Part shown: piece by piece, positions 1 to 7,829 of the stretch | Layout: each line of letters starts with the position of its first letter | Position numbering within the stretch: the stretch's first letter is position 1 | Origin: Brevibacterium sp. 239c | GTDB lineage: Bacteria; Actinomycetota; Actinomycetes; Actinomycetales; Brevibacteriaceae | Length of the DNA: 64,000 nucleotides | Reading direction: 5' to 3' | NCBI RefSeq assembly: GCF_900169365.1 | Contig: NZ_FXZH01000003.1 | Coordinates: 237,648 to 301,647, forward strand | Made by a program: the position numbers and the translations under genes | The notes under the pieces: generated by a model | What the model was told of the DNA's origin: nothing | Database searches by the model: none | What the model saw: only the letters and a program-made list of their open reading frames with translations

Positions 1-48
1 ACCGGAACTCACGCTGAAGCACCCGAACCAGAACCCATCCGAGACACA

Positions 49-74
49 GAAACGCGCCCCGACAAGGGCGCGTT
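49..74. terminator. Bidirectional terminator hairpin
   Basis: Arms AACGCGCCC (51-59) and GGGCGCGTT (66-74) form a GC-rich stem with a 6-nt loop. On the minus strand the stem is followed by TTTCTG. It lies just past the stop of the minus-strand DUF4193 gene at 97 and could also end a plus-strand gene beyond the left window edge. Nothing else is visible in bases 1-96. Confidence 0.7.
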
Positions 75-96
75 CTTGTATCTTCCGACAGCCGAT

Positions 97-396
97 TCAG
101 CCAGCACAGTCCGTGCAGATGGGGACTCCGCCTTCTTCGCTCGCCAGCTGTGAGCGATGGCGAACCAAGAAGCATTCCATACAGGTGAACTCGTCATTCT
201 GCTTGGGCAGCACTCGAACGGAGAGCTCTTCGTTCGACAGGTCCGCACCGGGGAGTTCGAACCCTTCCGCAACTGCAGTCTCGTCTTCGTCAATCTTGCT
301 TGCCTGCGCCTGCGAGCGTGAAGCCTTCAGCTGTTCAATCGAATCGCTTTTGATTTCATCGTCTTGCTTACGAGGTGCGTCGTAATCCGTTGCCAT
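97..396 (-). CDS. DUF4193 family zinc-ribbon-like protein
   Basis: A 99-residue protein of unknown function belonging to the actinobacterial DUF4193 family. The N-terminus MATDYDAPRK is the family hallmark, so the ATG at 396 is chosen over upstream in-frame starts. The first 60 residues are acidic and probably flexible. The C-terminus carries two CxxC pairs (C72/C75 and C94/C97) that should bind one zinc ion, as in small zinc ribbons. The motif suggests a nucleic-acid or protein interaction role, but no function is established. It is transcribed away from the small gene at 683 and is followed by a hairpin terminator at 49-74. The 286 bp between the two genes should hold both promoters; I could not assign them. 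Confidence 0.85.
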   Translation of the reverse strand: MATDYDAPRKQDDEIKSDSIEQLKASRSQAQASKIDEDETAVAEGFELPGADLSNEELSVRVLPKQNDEFTCMECFLVRHRSQLASEEGGVPICTDCAG

Positions 397-682
397 ATGG
401 CCCATCGCTCTCTGTCGGGTGTGCTCAAGAGGTTTTTCAGCCCCTCTCGCCAAACGTGTCCCCAGCATTGTGCACTGTATGGGTGCTGTTGGCAAGATCA
501 GATCGTCCATGTTCATTGTGATTCTCGTCACCGGCGAGTCGGTATGCGACGGGCTGCACATACGACTCTCGAAAAGCTCTGCGAGAATGCATAAGTCGAA
601 TAGCGCCGATAGCATGTAGTCGGTGAATGAAACTGGGATCGCCCCATGCGTGGGAGACGGCCCGAGGAAGGACGAATACACG

Positions 683-910
683 ATGAGTGAATTCGCAAAT
701 CAACTCGATACCAGGATCGACGATGTCCGTCATCGCATTCATGAAGCTCGGTCCAATGGGGACGACTACCTCGTCGAGACCCTGATCGACGACCTGCAGA
801 ATCTCTTGGAACTTGCCGATCGCAACGATGTGGACACTGGTCCGATCGCCGCGGTCATCACAGCAGAGACCGGAGCGATTCCCGTCATTCCCGCACCGGA
901 AGAGTCCTGA
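683..910 (+). CDS. Small acidic protein of unknown function
   Basis: A 75-residue protein that I do not recognise. The start at 683 is preceded by a strong purine-rich ribosome site (GAGGAAGGA, 664-672), which favours it over an in-frame start at 623. Residues 1-50 look helical and charged, with regularly spaced hydrophobic residues (LDTRIDDVRHRI, LIDDLQNLLELA) that suggest a short helical hairpin or coiled coil. The C-terminal 25 residues are Ala/Pro/Ile-rich. There is no signal peptide or membrane segment. A strong terminator follows at 931-973, so it appears to be monocistronic. Coding status rests on the ribosome site, codon pattern and terminator rather than on homology. Confidence 0.6.
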   Translation: MSEFANQLDTRIDDVRHRIHEARSNGDDYLVETLIDDLQNLLELADRNDVDTGPIAAVITAETGAIPVIPAPEES

Positions 911-930
911 CTCACCGGGCAGACTGACAC

Positions 931-973
931 CGAAAATCCCTTCCCTGCACAACTGGCAGGGGAGGGATTTTCG
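931..973. terminator. Bidirectional terminator between convergent genes
   Basis: A near-perfect 18-bp stem (931-948 with 956-973) encloses a 7-nt loop. The outer part is A-rich on the left and T-rich on the right, so it can terminate in both directions. It sits between the small plus-strand gene ending at 910 and the ferrochelatase gene ending at 1005 on the minus strand. Confidence 0.85.
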
Positions 974-1004
974 TATCTCCAGGAACCCTCGGAGGGCGTT
1001 TGGT

Positions 1005-2111
1005 TCAGACTGTCCAGTTCGGCTCGGTCGCCCGTTCGATGCGTCCGCGACAACACTCGATGCTGCACGCGCCGCTGCCCGGCACTAGCGCAGCAGAGCC
1101 GGGAATGGTCGGAGCCGGAGGCTGTTCGTTGCGAAGCTGTGCGATTCTCTCCTCGACCAGGTCAACGAGTCCCGATACGAACAGCGGATGCGTTCCGACG
1201 GTGGCAACACGGGTGAAGGCGAAGCCGAGTTCGGCAGCCGTCTCCTTCGCCTCGGTATCGAGATCGAAGACGACCTCCATGTGATCGGAGATGAACCCGA
1301 TCGGAACGAGGACCACCCCGGTGACACCGTCGGCGGCGAGTTCCGTCATCCGATCGTTGACGTCCGGCTCGAGCCACGGCACCTCCGGCGCCCCCGAACG
1401 AGAGCAGTACACCAACTCGGCGGGAAGCACTTGGGACGCTGGCAGCCCATCCATGAGGTGGGCCATGAGCTCTTCGTGCTGTGCGCGATAGCCGCTGGTC
1501 TCCACCGCGGAGGCGTCCTGCATGACATTTGGGATCGAATGTGTGACGAAGAGGATCCGATGCTGCTTCGCGTCAAGAGCACCGACCTGCTTCGAGAAGT
1601 CGTCGAGCCCCTCTTTGAGCAGGAGCGCACACGCGTCGGCATATCCGGGGTGGTTGTAGAACTGCCGGATCTTATCGATCGTGACGGTCGTGCCCTCGGC
1701 AGACAGCTCCTCGATGGTCTTGGCAAAGTCTTCGCGGTACTGACGGCACGAAGAATACGACGAGTACGCCGAGGTGTCGATGGACAGGAATCGAGTTCGA
1801 CCGGCCTGCGACTCGGCACGCACCTCGTCGGTCAGATACGGTGCCCAGTTGCGGTTGCCCCAGATGAGCGGGGTGTCGATGCCGCGACGATCAAGCTCTT
1901 CTCGCAGAGCCTGCAGAAGCGCCTTGTTCTGATCATTGATGGGCGACTTTCCGCCGAATCCGTAATAGTGCTCACCTACTTCTTCGAGTCGCTCCTCCGG
2001 TATTCCGCGACCGGCGGTGACGTTCTTGAGGAAAGGGACGACTTCTTCTGGAGCCTCCGGTCCCCCGAATGACATGAGGACGAGAGAGTCAATGGGTTCA
2101 GTGTTATTCAC
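1005..2111 (-). CDS. hemH: Ferrochelatase (probably coproporphyrin ferrochelatase, CpfC)
   Basis: A 368-residue enzyme that inserts Fe2+ into a porphyrin in haem synthesis. In Actinobacteria the family normally uses coproporphyrin III. Visible marks are the N-terminal LVLMSFGGPE, HYYGFGGKSPIN near residue 50, the catalytic His in THSIP (H191), and the ferrochelatase signature around residues 272-285 (GFISDHMEVVFDLD, with E279). C161 and the tail cysteines C349, C353 and C354 are placed much like the [2Fe-2S] ligands of actinobacterial ferrochelatases, though the tail spacing is tighter than I remember. The start is GTG at 2111. The gene is divergent from sepH and no other haem gene is in the window. 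Confidence 0.93.
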   Translation of the reverse strand: MNNTEPIDSLVLMSFGGPEAPEEVVPFLKNVTAGRGIPEERLEEVGEHYYGFGGKSPINDQNKALLQALREELDRRGIDTPLIWGNRNWAPYLTDEVRAESQAGRTRFLSIDTSAYSSYSSCRQYREDFAKTIEELSAEGTTVTIDKIRQFYNHPGYADACALLLKEGLDDFSKQVGALDAKQHRILFVTHSIPNVMQDASAVETSGYRAQHEELMAHLMDGLPASQVLPAELVYCSRSGAPEVPWLEPDVNDRMTELAADGVTGVVLVPIGFISDHMEVVFDLDTEAKETAAELGFAFTRVATVGTHPLFVSGLVDLVEERIAQLRNEQPPAPTIPGSAALVPGSGACSIECCRGRIERATEPNWTV

Positions 2112-2123
2112 AGTTACAGATTT

Positions 2124-2234
2124 TACAGCCTGTAGAGGGTCCGTGCCTGTTGTCCGCCCTGTGAGTCAGTTCCACTCACGGATCAGACCTGCCCAGTCCC
2201 TCAAGCAGACCGATTCAGGACCTCAAGCAGACCG
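2124..2234. promoter_or_regulatory. hemH/sepH divergent intergenic region with repeats
   Basis: The 273-bp gap between two divergent genes holds three repeats. One is a perfect 11-bp palindrome TACAG-C-CTGTA at 2124-2134, 13 bp upstream of the hemH start. The second is an inverted repeat GTGAGT-N7-ACTCAC at 2161-2179. The third is a 14-bp direct repeat CCTCAAGCAGACCG at 2199-2212 and 2221-2234, with a 22-bp (two-turn) period. The spacings look like protein-binding sites, but I cannot name the regulators. Confidence 0.4.
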
Positions 2235-2384
2235 GCTCAAGCTCTCGAGCAGAGTGTTCACCGACCGAACCGGCCAGCCAAGCGCCGATGAGAGCCGTGA
2301 TTTCGCGACTCGCGCGCAAATCTGCCCTGCTCGTGTGCCCGGACGTGACACGATGCAGGGAGACGCGATAAAGGAGCTTAAGGC

Positions 2385-3461
2385 ATGCGTGAACTGATCT
2401 TGAACGGAGTCGACGCCGACGGCACTCATCTGCTGCTGAACGACGAGAACGGACTGCAGTACCGATTGGCTCTCGACGAGGCCCTGTACGCCGCTGTCCG
2501 CAAGGACCGCACCAGCGTCAAGCCCGAGACCCCCGTGCGCCCCCGTGATATCCAAGCCATGATCCGTGGCGGGATGAGCGCCGAGGAGGTCATCGCCTCC
2601 ACCGGCGCCGATGCCGAGCAGGTCCGCACCTATGAACGCCCGGCTCTGGCCGAACGCGCTCACACGGCGTACACGGCCAGCCAGCACCCGATCTATTCCG
2701 ACCATGACCCCAATGGCGACCCGACTCCCCTGGTGGAACTGTGCCAGACCCGTCTGGCGATGCGCGACGTCGACATCGAGACCATGGATTGGGATGCGTG
2801 GAAGCAGCAGGATGGCAACTGGTACATTCAGCTCAGCTTCACCGCCGCGGATCGCACTCGCACGGCTGGATGGAACTATTACCGCCGGTCGCTGACTCCC
2901 ATCGACGATGAAGCGAAATGGTTAGCCGATTCGGGACCGACAGATACAGGACCCATTCCGAATTACGGGACCGGTGCCGAACGTCAGAAGATCACCGAGG
3001 AGATCGACACGCCCTCCGCTCCTCCAGCTCCTGCTGAGACATCGCCTGCCGCTCGTGATCATCAGGCGGAGACCGGACGGATCTTGGAGAATCTGCGCAA
3101 GCGTCGCCGCTATGAGGACGAGGAAGAGCCACGTGGCAAGCTTCGCGCTGTCACTGAGGACCCTGAGACTCACCCGCAGGGCGCGCACACCGCGCCGGGA
3201 CGTCCGGAAGACGCCTCCGATGACGAGGTCTTCGCGTTCGAAGATCCCACATCCGTCGATCCGGATGAGCCTCAGGAGCCGACTCAGGAGGTCGGCAGGT
3301 TCGATGACGACAATCAGCTGTCTCTGCTCAATGAGCCTGGTGTCAGCGAGGAGTCGAATCAGTTCAAAGACACTGCTGAGTCCAAAGCGAAGTCGAAGAA
3401 GAACAGTCGTGCATCGATCCCCAGCTGGGACGAGATCATGTTCGGCTCGAAGCGCGACTGA
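2385..3461 (+). CDS. sepH: Septation protein SepH (DUF3071)
   Basis: A 358-residue actinobacterial division protein. In Streptomyces and mycobacteria SepH binds FtsZ directly and stimulates protofilament assembly. The conserved DUF3071 domain covers roughly residues 1-170, opening with MRELILNGVDADGTHLLL. It contains a helix-turn-helix-like segment at about residues 50-88 (PRDIQAMIRGGMSAEEVI). The remainder is acidic, Pro/Glu/Asp-rich and probably disordered, ending in a short basic/aromatic tail (SIPSWDEIMFGSKRD). The start has a ribosome site (AAAGGAGC) just upstream. It is far from the ftsZ gene of this window. Its last 26 bases overlap, tail to tail, the 3' end of cydDC. Confidence 0.92.
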   Translation: MRELILNGVDADGTHLLLNDENGLQYRLALDEALYAAVRKDRTSVKPETPVRPRDIQAMIRGGMSAEEVIASTGADAEQVRTYERPALAERAHTAYTASQHPIYSDHDPNGDPTPLVELCQTRLAMRDVDIETMDWDAWKQQDGNWYIQLSFTAADRTRTAGWNYYRRSLTPIDDEAKWLADSGPTDTGPIPNYGTGAERQKITEEIDTPSAPPAPAETSPAARDHQAETGRILENLRKRRRYEDEEEPRGKLRAVTEDPETHPQGAHTAPGRPEDASDDEVFAFEDPTSVDPDEPQEPTQEVGRFDDDNQLSLLNEPGVSEESNQFKDTAESKAKSKKNSRASIPSWDEIMFGSKRD

Positions 3462-6400
3462 GTTCGCCACCCAGCTCGACCAGGCGGTCGTCGTCTGTGA
3501 TCAGGCTGGCGTCATGAGTGACCATCACAACGGTGTGTGAGTCCAGGTTCTTTCGCAGGTCATTCACCAGTCGGTGTGCCATCATATCGTCAAGGTGTGC
3601 AGTCGGTTCGTCGAGGACGAGGACTTTCGCCCCGCTCAGGAGTGTCCTGGCCACGGCCAGACGCTGACGTTGTCCTCCTGAGATCTCTGCCCCGTGATCG
3701 CCGACCCAGAGTTCGAGGCCAGCTGGGTCGGCCCATTCGGCCAATCCCGCGCTGGTCAGTGCCGCGCACATCTCCTCGGTGCTGGGTGCGTCTCTGCGCG
3801 CGATCGCCAGATTGCCCCTCACTGTTGACCGGAAGATATGTGCCTCCTGCGGGCACCAGGCGATTGCGCCTGCGAGGTCTGCCGGTGACAATCCGAGGAC
3901 ATCCGTCTCCCGACCCGCGTCGTCCTCGGCGCTATATGAACCTGACCACGGGTCCAGGAAGCGCAGGAGCACACTCAGCGTCGTCGACTTTCCGGTACCA
4001 CTGTCACCGTGCAGGACAGTCCATCGGCCCCTCGCTGCTCGCAGGTCCACATGGTCGACGACCGGACCGGCATCCCATCCGACACTCATATCGTCGAGCT
4101 CAAGCACGGTGAACCCGTCTGCCCTGGTGATTTTGTCCCGATGTTTGTCCGTCGAGGACTCTGCCCTGGTAGGCGCCAAAGCGGGGATCCGGTCAAGGAC
4201 AGCACCAAGCGTCGGCAGCGCACGGAAGGCCTGCAGCGACTGCGTGAAGACATCGACAGAACCGAGTGCGATGAGAACAACGACGGCTCGGATCTCGGTC
4301 GGCGCTGAGGAGGTCATCGCAATGAGCACAGCGGCGCCCACCGTGCTCAGCTGCACCCAGAGCTGCGCAATGCCGAAGTGGTGTGAGGAGCGGCGCTGAA
4401 CACGGTAGAGCTCCTGCTCTTCGCGACCCAGTGCTGTCAGAACCCTCTTTTCAGCACGGTTCGTCCGCAGGTCCGCTGTGGCGTTCAACGCCCGTGTCAG
4501 GACTGAGAGGATCCCGTTGCGGATAGTTCGGACGCGCCGGGCCAGGCTGCTTTCACTCCTGATAATGGCGGTCGGCAGCACGACCAGGTTGAGGATGCCG
4601 AGTGTCAGGAACACCGGCAGGGTCGCCGGGTCGAGTGCCCAGGCGGTGATGAGCACCGCGAGGAAGACCAGCGATGAAGCGACAGGTGGGAACAGAGTCC
4701 GCGGAATCAGATCCCGCACATCATCGGCGTCGGCTACCATGGTGCGCAGCGCGGCATCGGAGGTCAGCAGTTTCCGATCCCCCATTCCGACTGCTTCGAA
4801 GTGCTCCCAGAGTCGAGACCGCAGTCTGCCCAGCGATGCGAAGATCACCGAGTGCAGCTTGAGTCGGCTGAGATAGAGCAGCACTGATCGGCTCAGCCCG
4901 AAGAACCGCACACCGACGATGGCGACCAAGAGGATCATTATCGGAGGTTGGTAGGACGCTTCGACGATGAGCCAGGCGGAGACCGCAGTCAGCGCTATCG
5001 CTGCCAGGCTGGAGCCGCACGATGCGAGCAGAGCAACAATCATGTTCGGGGTGAAGAGCGGCATACTCGACCGCAGGAGCGACCACCGGCGACGAAGCGT
5101 CGCCCTCTGTTCCCTCTTTGACCAACCGCGCTCCTCGCCCACGTTCGCCGCGGTCTGTGAAGCGTCGGTCAGTGTTGTTGGGTCGGTCAGTGTCGCCGGC
5201 TTCGGAGTCGTCGCTGAGTGCGAAGCCACTGCTGGTGCGGCGGTCGCACCCATGTTGACCTTCCGGGGGCTGATCTCGTCCTGGGCGAGTGCAGTGACCC
5301 GGTCATCATGGCTGGCCAGGATGACACGCACGCGCTTGGCCGCCTCGGCGATCATGTCGATGATGATCTCAGCATTGGCATCGTCGAGGTGAGCGGTCGG
5401 TTCGTCGAGGACGAGTGCCTCGGAGTCGCCGTCAATGAGGTGGCGTACCCGGACGAATGCGAGTCGGCGGAGCTGTCCGGGACTCAGCGCAGACGTCGAT
5501 AGTGCCGGGTCCTCGGGCAGACGAGCGCCACGCAGAGCGGTACCCTGTTGGGCAAACGGGAGACCGTAGACGTCGAGTTCGGCTCCGATCGTCGCACCGA
5601 AAAAACGGGGAGCCTGCGAGACGAATGCGACCTGACGCGATGCCAGTGTTGTTCTGGCCTGAGCGGGCAGATTGCCGGACAGAGCGGCCAGAATCGTCGA
5701 TTTGCCTGCCCCTGAGACACCTCGGATCGCCGTAATGCCGGGAGTGGTCGAGAAGGTTCCGGTCCACTCGATCGTCGTGCCGTTCGGGTAGACGACGCGG
5801 TGCTGGGCATCGAGGAAATCGTCGCTGGTCTCATCGTCGTTGGATTCATCGTCATGGCCGAACCCGTCCTCGGCTACGCTGTCGCTGTCTGCGACGAGTG
5901 CAAGGGCACGAGCCTGTGCCTCGCGACCGTTCTCACTGGCGTGGTAGCCGGCGCCGAGCTCGCGCAGCGGGGTGAAGCACTCTGGCGCTAGGAGCAGGAT
6001 GAAGAGGCCGGAGCTCAAGTCCATGCTTCCGGAGACGAGGCGCAGACCGATGACGACGGCGACCAGGGCGACGGAGATCGTGGCGATGAGTTCAAGGGCA
6101 AGACTTGAGAGGAATGCAATGCGCAGTGCGGCGAGGTTGGCGCTGTGGTACTTCTCCCCCAGTTCGCGCAGGGTGCGTGCGTGGTCTCTTGAACGGCCGA
6201 GTCCGATGAGCACGGGCAGCCCCTCGGCCAGCTCTGCGAGGTGATCGGACAGTCGCTCAAGTGCAGTTGAACTGGCTGCGGTCGAGGCCTCGGTGAATCG
6301 GCCGATGAGGATCATGAAGACCGGCACCAACGGCAGGCACAGTGCGATGATGACGGCGGAAAGGACATCCGTGAACACGATACGAACGAGCAGCGTCACC

Positions 6401-6798
6401 GGGACCACCGCTGCGGCACTCAGCGCGGGCACCACGGTCGTGAAGTAGTCGTCGAGGTCGTCGATGCCGCGTGTGACTGTGACGGCAGTGTTCATGCGCG
6501 GCTGCCCACGCCTGGTCAGCAGCGACCGCAGAATCGAGAACCGCAGCCGCCGCTTGTTCACAGCCGCCAGTGACGTCCCCAGACTGTGATCCGCCCACAG
6601 GCTCGCACCCCGCAGTGCCGCTCCCAGAAGCCCCAGCACCGCCCAGACCGCAATCGGGCTCGGCCCGACGATCGAGCGCACCAGAGCCTCGGCGATGAGC
6701 ACGATGCCCACGGCACGCGCCAATGCGCTGAACAGGGAGAGACAGAATCCGCGCTGTCCGCCCGGCAGGTCGAGCAGGATCCGCAGGGGAGAATTCAT
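3436..6798 (-). CDS. cydDC: Fused cytochrome bd assembly ABC exporter CydDC
   Basis: A single 1120-residue chain combining CydD and CydC, the heterodimeric thiol-exporting ABC transporter needed to assemble cytochrome bd oxidase. Order: a CydD-type six-helix domain (about residues 15-330), a nucleotide-binding domain with Walker A GVSGAGKST and Walker B ALVLDEPTAHLDD, a linker, a CydC-type membrane domain starting near PLFTPNMIVALLASCG, and a second nucleotide-binding domain with Walker A GDSGTGKST, signature ISGGQRQRLA and Walker B VLVLDEPTAHLDD. The first domain has a degenerate signature (LSPGQLRRLA). The ATG at 6798 overlaps the cydB stop as ATGA, which fixes the start and implies translational coupling. 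Fused CydDC is known in several Actinobacteria. Confidence 0.94.
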   Translation of the reverse strand: MNSPLRILLDLPGGQRGFCLSLFSALARAVGIVLIAEALVRSIVGPSPIAVWAVLGLLGAALRGASLWADHSLGTSLAAVNKRRLRFSILRSLLTRRGQPRMNTAVTVTRGIDDLDDYFTTVVPALSAAAVVPVTLLVRIVFTDVLSAVIIALCLPLVPVFMILIGRFTEASTAASSTALERLSDHLAELAEGLPVLIGLGRSRDHARTLRELGEKYHSANLAALRIAFLSSLALELIATISVALVAVVIGLRLVSGSMDLSSGLFILLLAPECFTPLRELGAGYHASENGREAQARALALVADSDSVAEDGFGHDDESNDDETSDDFLDAQHRVVYPNGTTIEWTGTFSTTPGITAIRGVSGAGKSTILAALSGNLPAQARTTLASRQVAFVSQAPRFFGATIGAELDVYGLPFAQQGTALRGARLPEDPALSTSALSPGQLRRLAFVRVRHLIDGDSEALVLDEPTAHLDDANAEIIIDMIAEAAKRVRVILASHDDRVTALAQDEISPRKVNMGATAAPAVASHSATTPKPATLTDPTTLTDASQTAANVGEERGWSKREQRATLRRRWSLLRSSMPLFTPNMIVALLASCGSSLAAIALTAVSAWLIVEASYQPPIMILLVAIVGVRFFGLSRSVLLYLSRLKLHSVIFASLGRLRSRLWEHFEAVGMGDRKLLTSDAALRTMVADADDVRDLIPRTLFPPVASSLVFLAVLITAWALDPATLPVFLTLGILNLVVLPTAIIRSESSLARRVRTIRNGILSVLTRALNATADLRTNRAEKRVLTALGREEQELYRVQRRSSHHFGIAQLWVQLSTVGAAVLIAMTSSAPTEIRAVVVLIALGSVDVFTQSLQAFRALPTLGAVLDRIPALAPTRAESSTDKHRDKITRADGFTVLELDDMSVGWDAGPVVDHVDLRAARGRWTVLHGDSGTGKSTTLSVLLRFLDPWSGSYSAEDDAGRETDVLGLSPADLAGAIAWCPQEAHIFRSTVRGNLAIARRDAPSTEEMCAALTSAGLAEWADPAGLELWVGDHGAEISGGQRQRLAVARTLLSGAKVLVLDEPTAHLDDMMAHRLVNDLRKNLDSHTVVMVTHDASLITDDDRLVELGGELSRASSRT

Positions 6799-7817
6799 GA
6801 CCTGATCGCCACCGGCACGCGGTGAGCTTCGGGGATGTGCGTTTCGGCGATGCGGCCTAGGAACATGCGATAGCTGAAGATCTGGTAGCCGATGATGATC
6901 GGCAGACAGATCACGGTCACCACAAGCATCACAGTGAGTGTGTAGTCCTCCGAGGACGCCGAGGCGATGGTCAGGGAGTTTGCCGAGTCCAGTGTCGAGG
7001 GCAGCACGTTGGGATAGGCACCGGCGAATACGGCGAAGAGTCCAGCTGCGAGGTAGATTCCGTGCAGGACGAAGGCCGCCTTCTCCGCCCCGGATCGGAC
7101 CGCAAAGTACGCCGCCACCAGGGCGACGACCGCAGCGAGAACCACGGCGGCCAGCCACGTGCGATGAGTGATGGAGAGACCGAACCAGATGAGGAAGCCG
7201 ATGGAGCCGGGCAGCAGCAGCCTCCGAGCCCACCGCTGAGCCTTCTCGCGCATGTCGCCTCGCGTCTTCAGACCGAGGAAGATCAGGCCGTGGACGAGGG
7301 CGAAGCCGATCCCGCCCAGGCCTCCGAAGACTGCGGGCCAGCCCGCCCAGGCGAAGGCCCCTCCGATGAGGTCACCATTGTCGTTGAGCGGCAGCCCGGT
7401 GGAGGTGATGGCGAGCATGGCCCCGACGAAGAAGGCGATTCCAGCCGAGCCCACTGCCATCGCCCAGGTCCAGAAGGACTTCCACGACTGGCTGTGCCCC
7501 TTGCCGCGGTATTCGATGGACACGGCGCGGAAGATCAATGCCAGCAGGCAGAGTGTCAGCGGTATGTAGAGGGCGCTGAACAGGGAGGCATACCAGTGCG
7601 GGAAGGCAGCGAATGTCGCCCCAGCTGCGGTGATCAGCCACACTTCGTTGCCGTCCCAGGTCGGCCCGATGGTGTTGAGCAGCACTCGCTTCTGTCGTTC
7701 GGTCCGGCTCAGCAGCGGCATGAGCATTCCGACACCGAGGTCGAAGCCGTCGAGGAACAGGTATCCCGTCCACAGCACGATGATGAGGACGAACCAGATC
7801 GTGGCAAGAATTTCCAT
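6795..7817 (-). CDS. cydB: Cytochrome bd oxidase subunit II
   Basis: A 340-residue integral membrane protein, subunit II of the cytochrome bd quinol oxidase, which reduces O2 with high affinity. It starts MEILATIWFVL, contains the strongly conserved stretch GPTWDGNEVWLI, and has about eight or nine hydrophobic helices. The family length is normally 330-380 residues. It lies 12 nt after cydA and overlaps cydDC by 4 nt, so cydA-cydB-cydDC form one operon. It carries no haem itself but supports CydA. Expression probably follows the cydA promoter and its tandem palindromes at 9429-9462. Confidence 0.96.
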   Translation of the reverse strand: MEILATIWFVLIIVLWTGYLFLDGFDLGVGMLMPLLSRTERQKRVLLNTIGPTWDGNEVWLITAAGATFAAFPHWYASLFSALYIPLTLCLLALIFRAVSIEYRGKGHSQSWKSFWTWAMAVGSAGIAFFVGAMLAITSTGLPLNDNGDLIGGAFAWAGWPAVFGGLGGIGFALVHGLIFLGLKTRGDMREKAQRWARRLLLPGSIGFLIWFGLSITHRTWLAAVVLAAVVALVAAYFAVRSGAEKAAFVLHGIYLAAGLFAVFAGAYPNVLPSTLDSANSLTIASASSEDYTLTVMLVVTVICLPIIIGYQIFSYRMFLGRIAETHIPEAHRVPVAIRS

Positions 7818-7829
7818 CGTGTCTTCTCC

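Noticed and set aside
437..952. A 171-residue minus-strand open frame
   Set aside because: It overlaps the small plus-strand gene and the terminator at 931-973, has no ribosome site, and its composition is that of antisense reading.
6799..7233. An open frame extending CydDC upstream by 145 residues
   Set aside because: The added sequence is Arg/His/Pro-rich out-of-frame reading of cydB, and the ATGA overlap at 6795-6798 gives the proper start.
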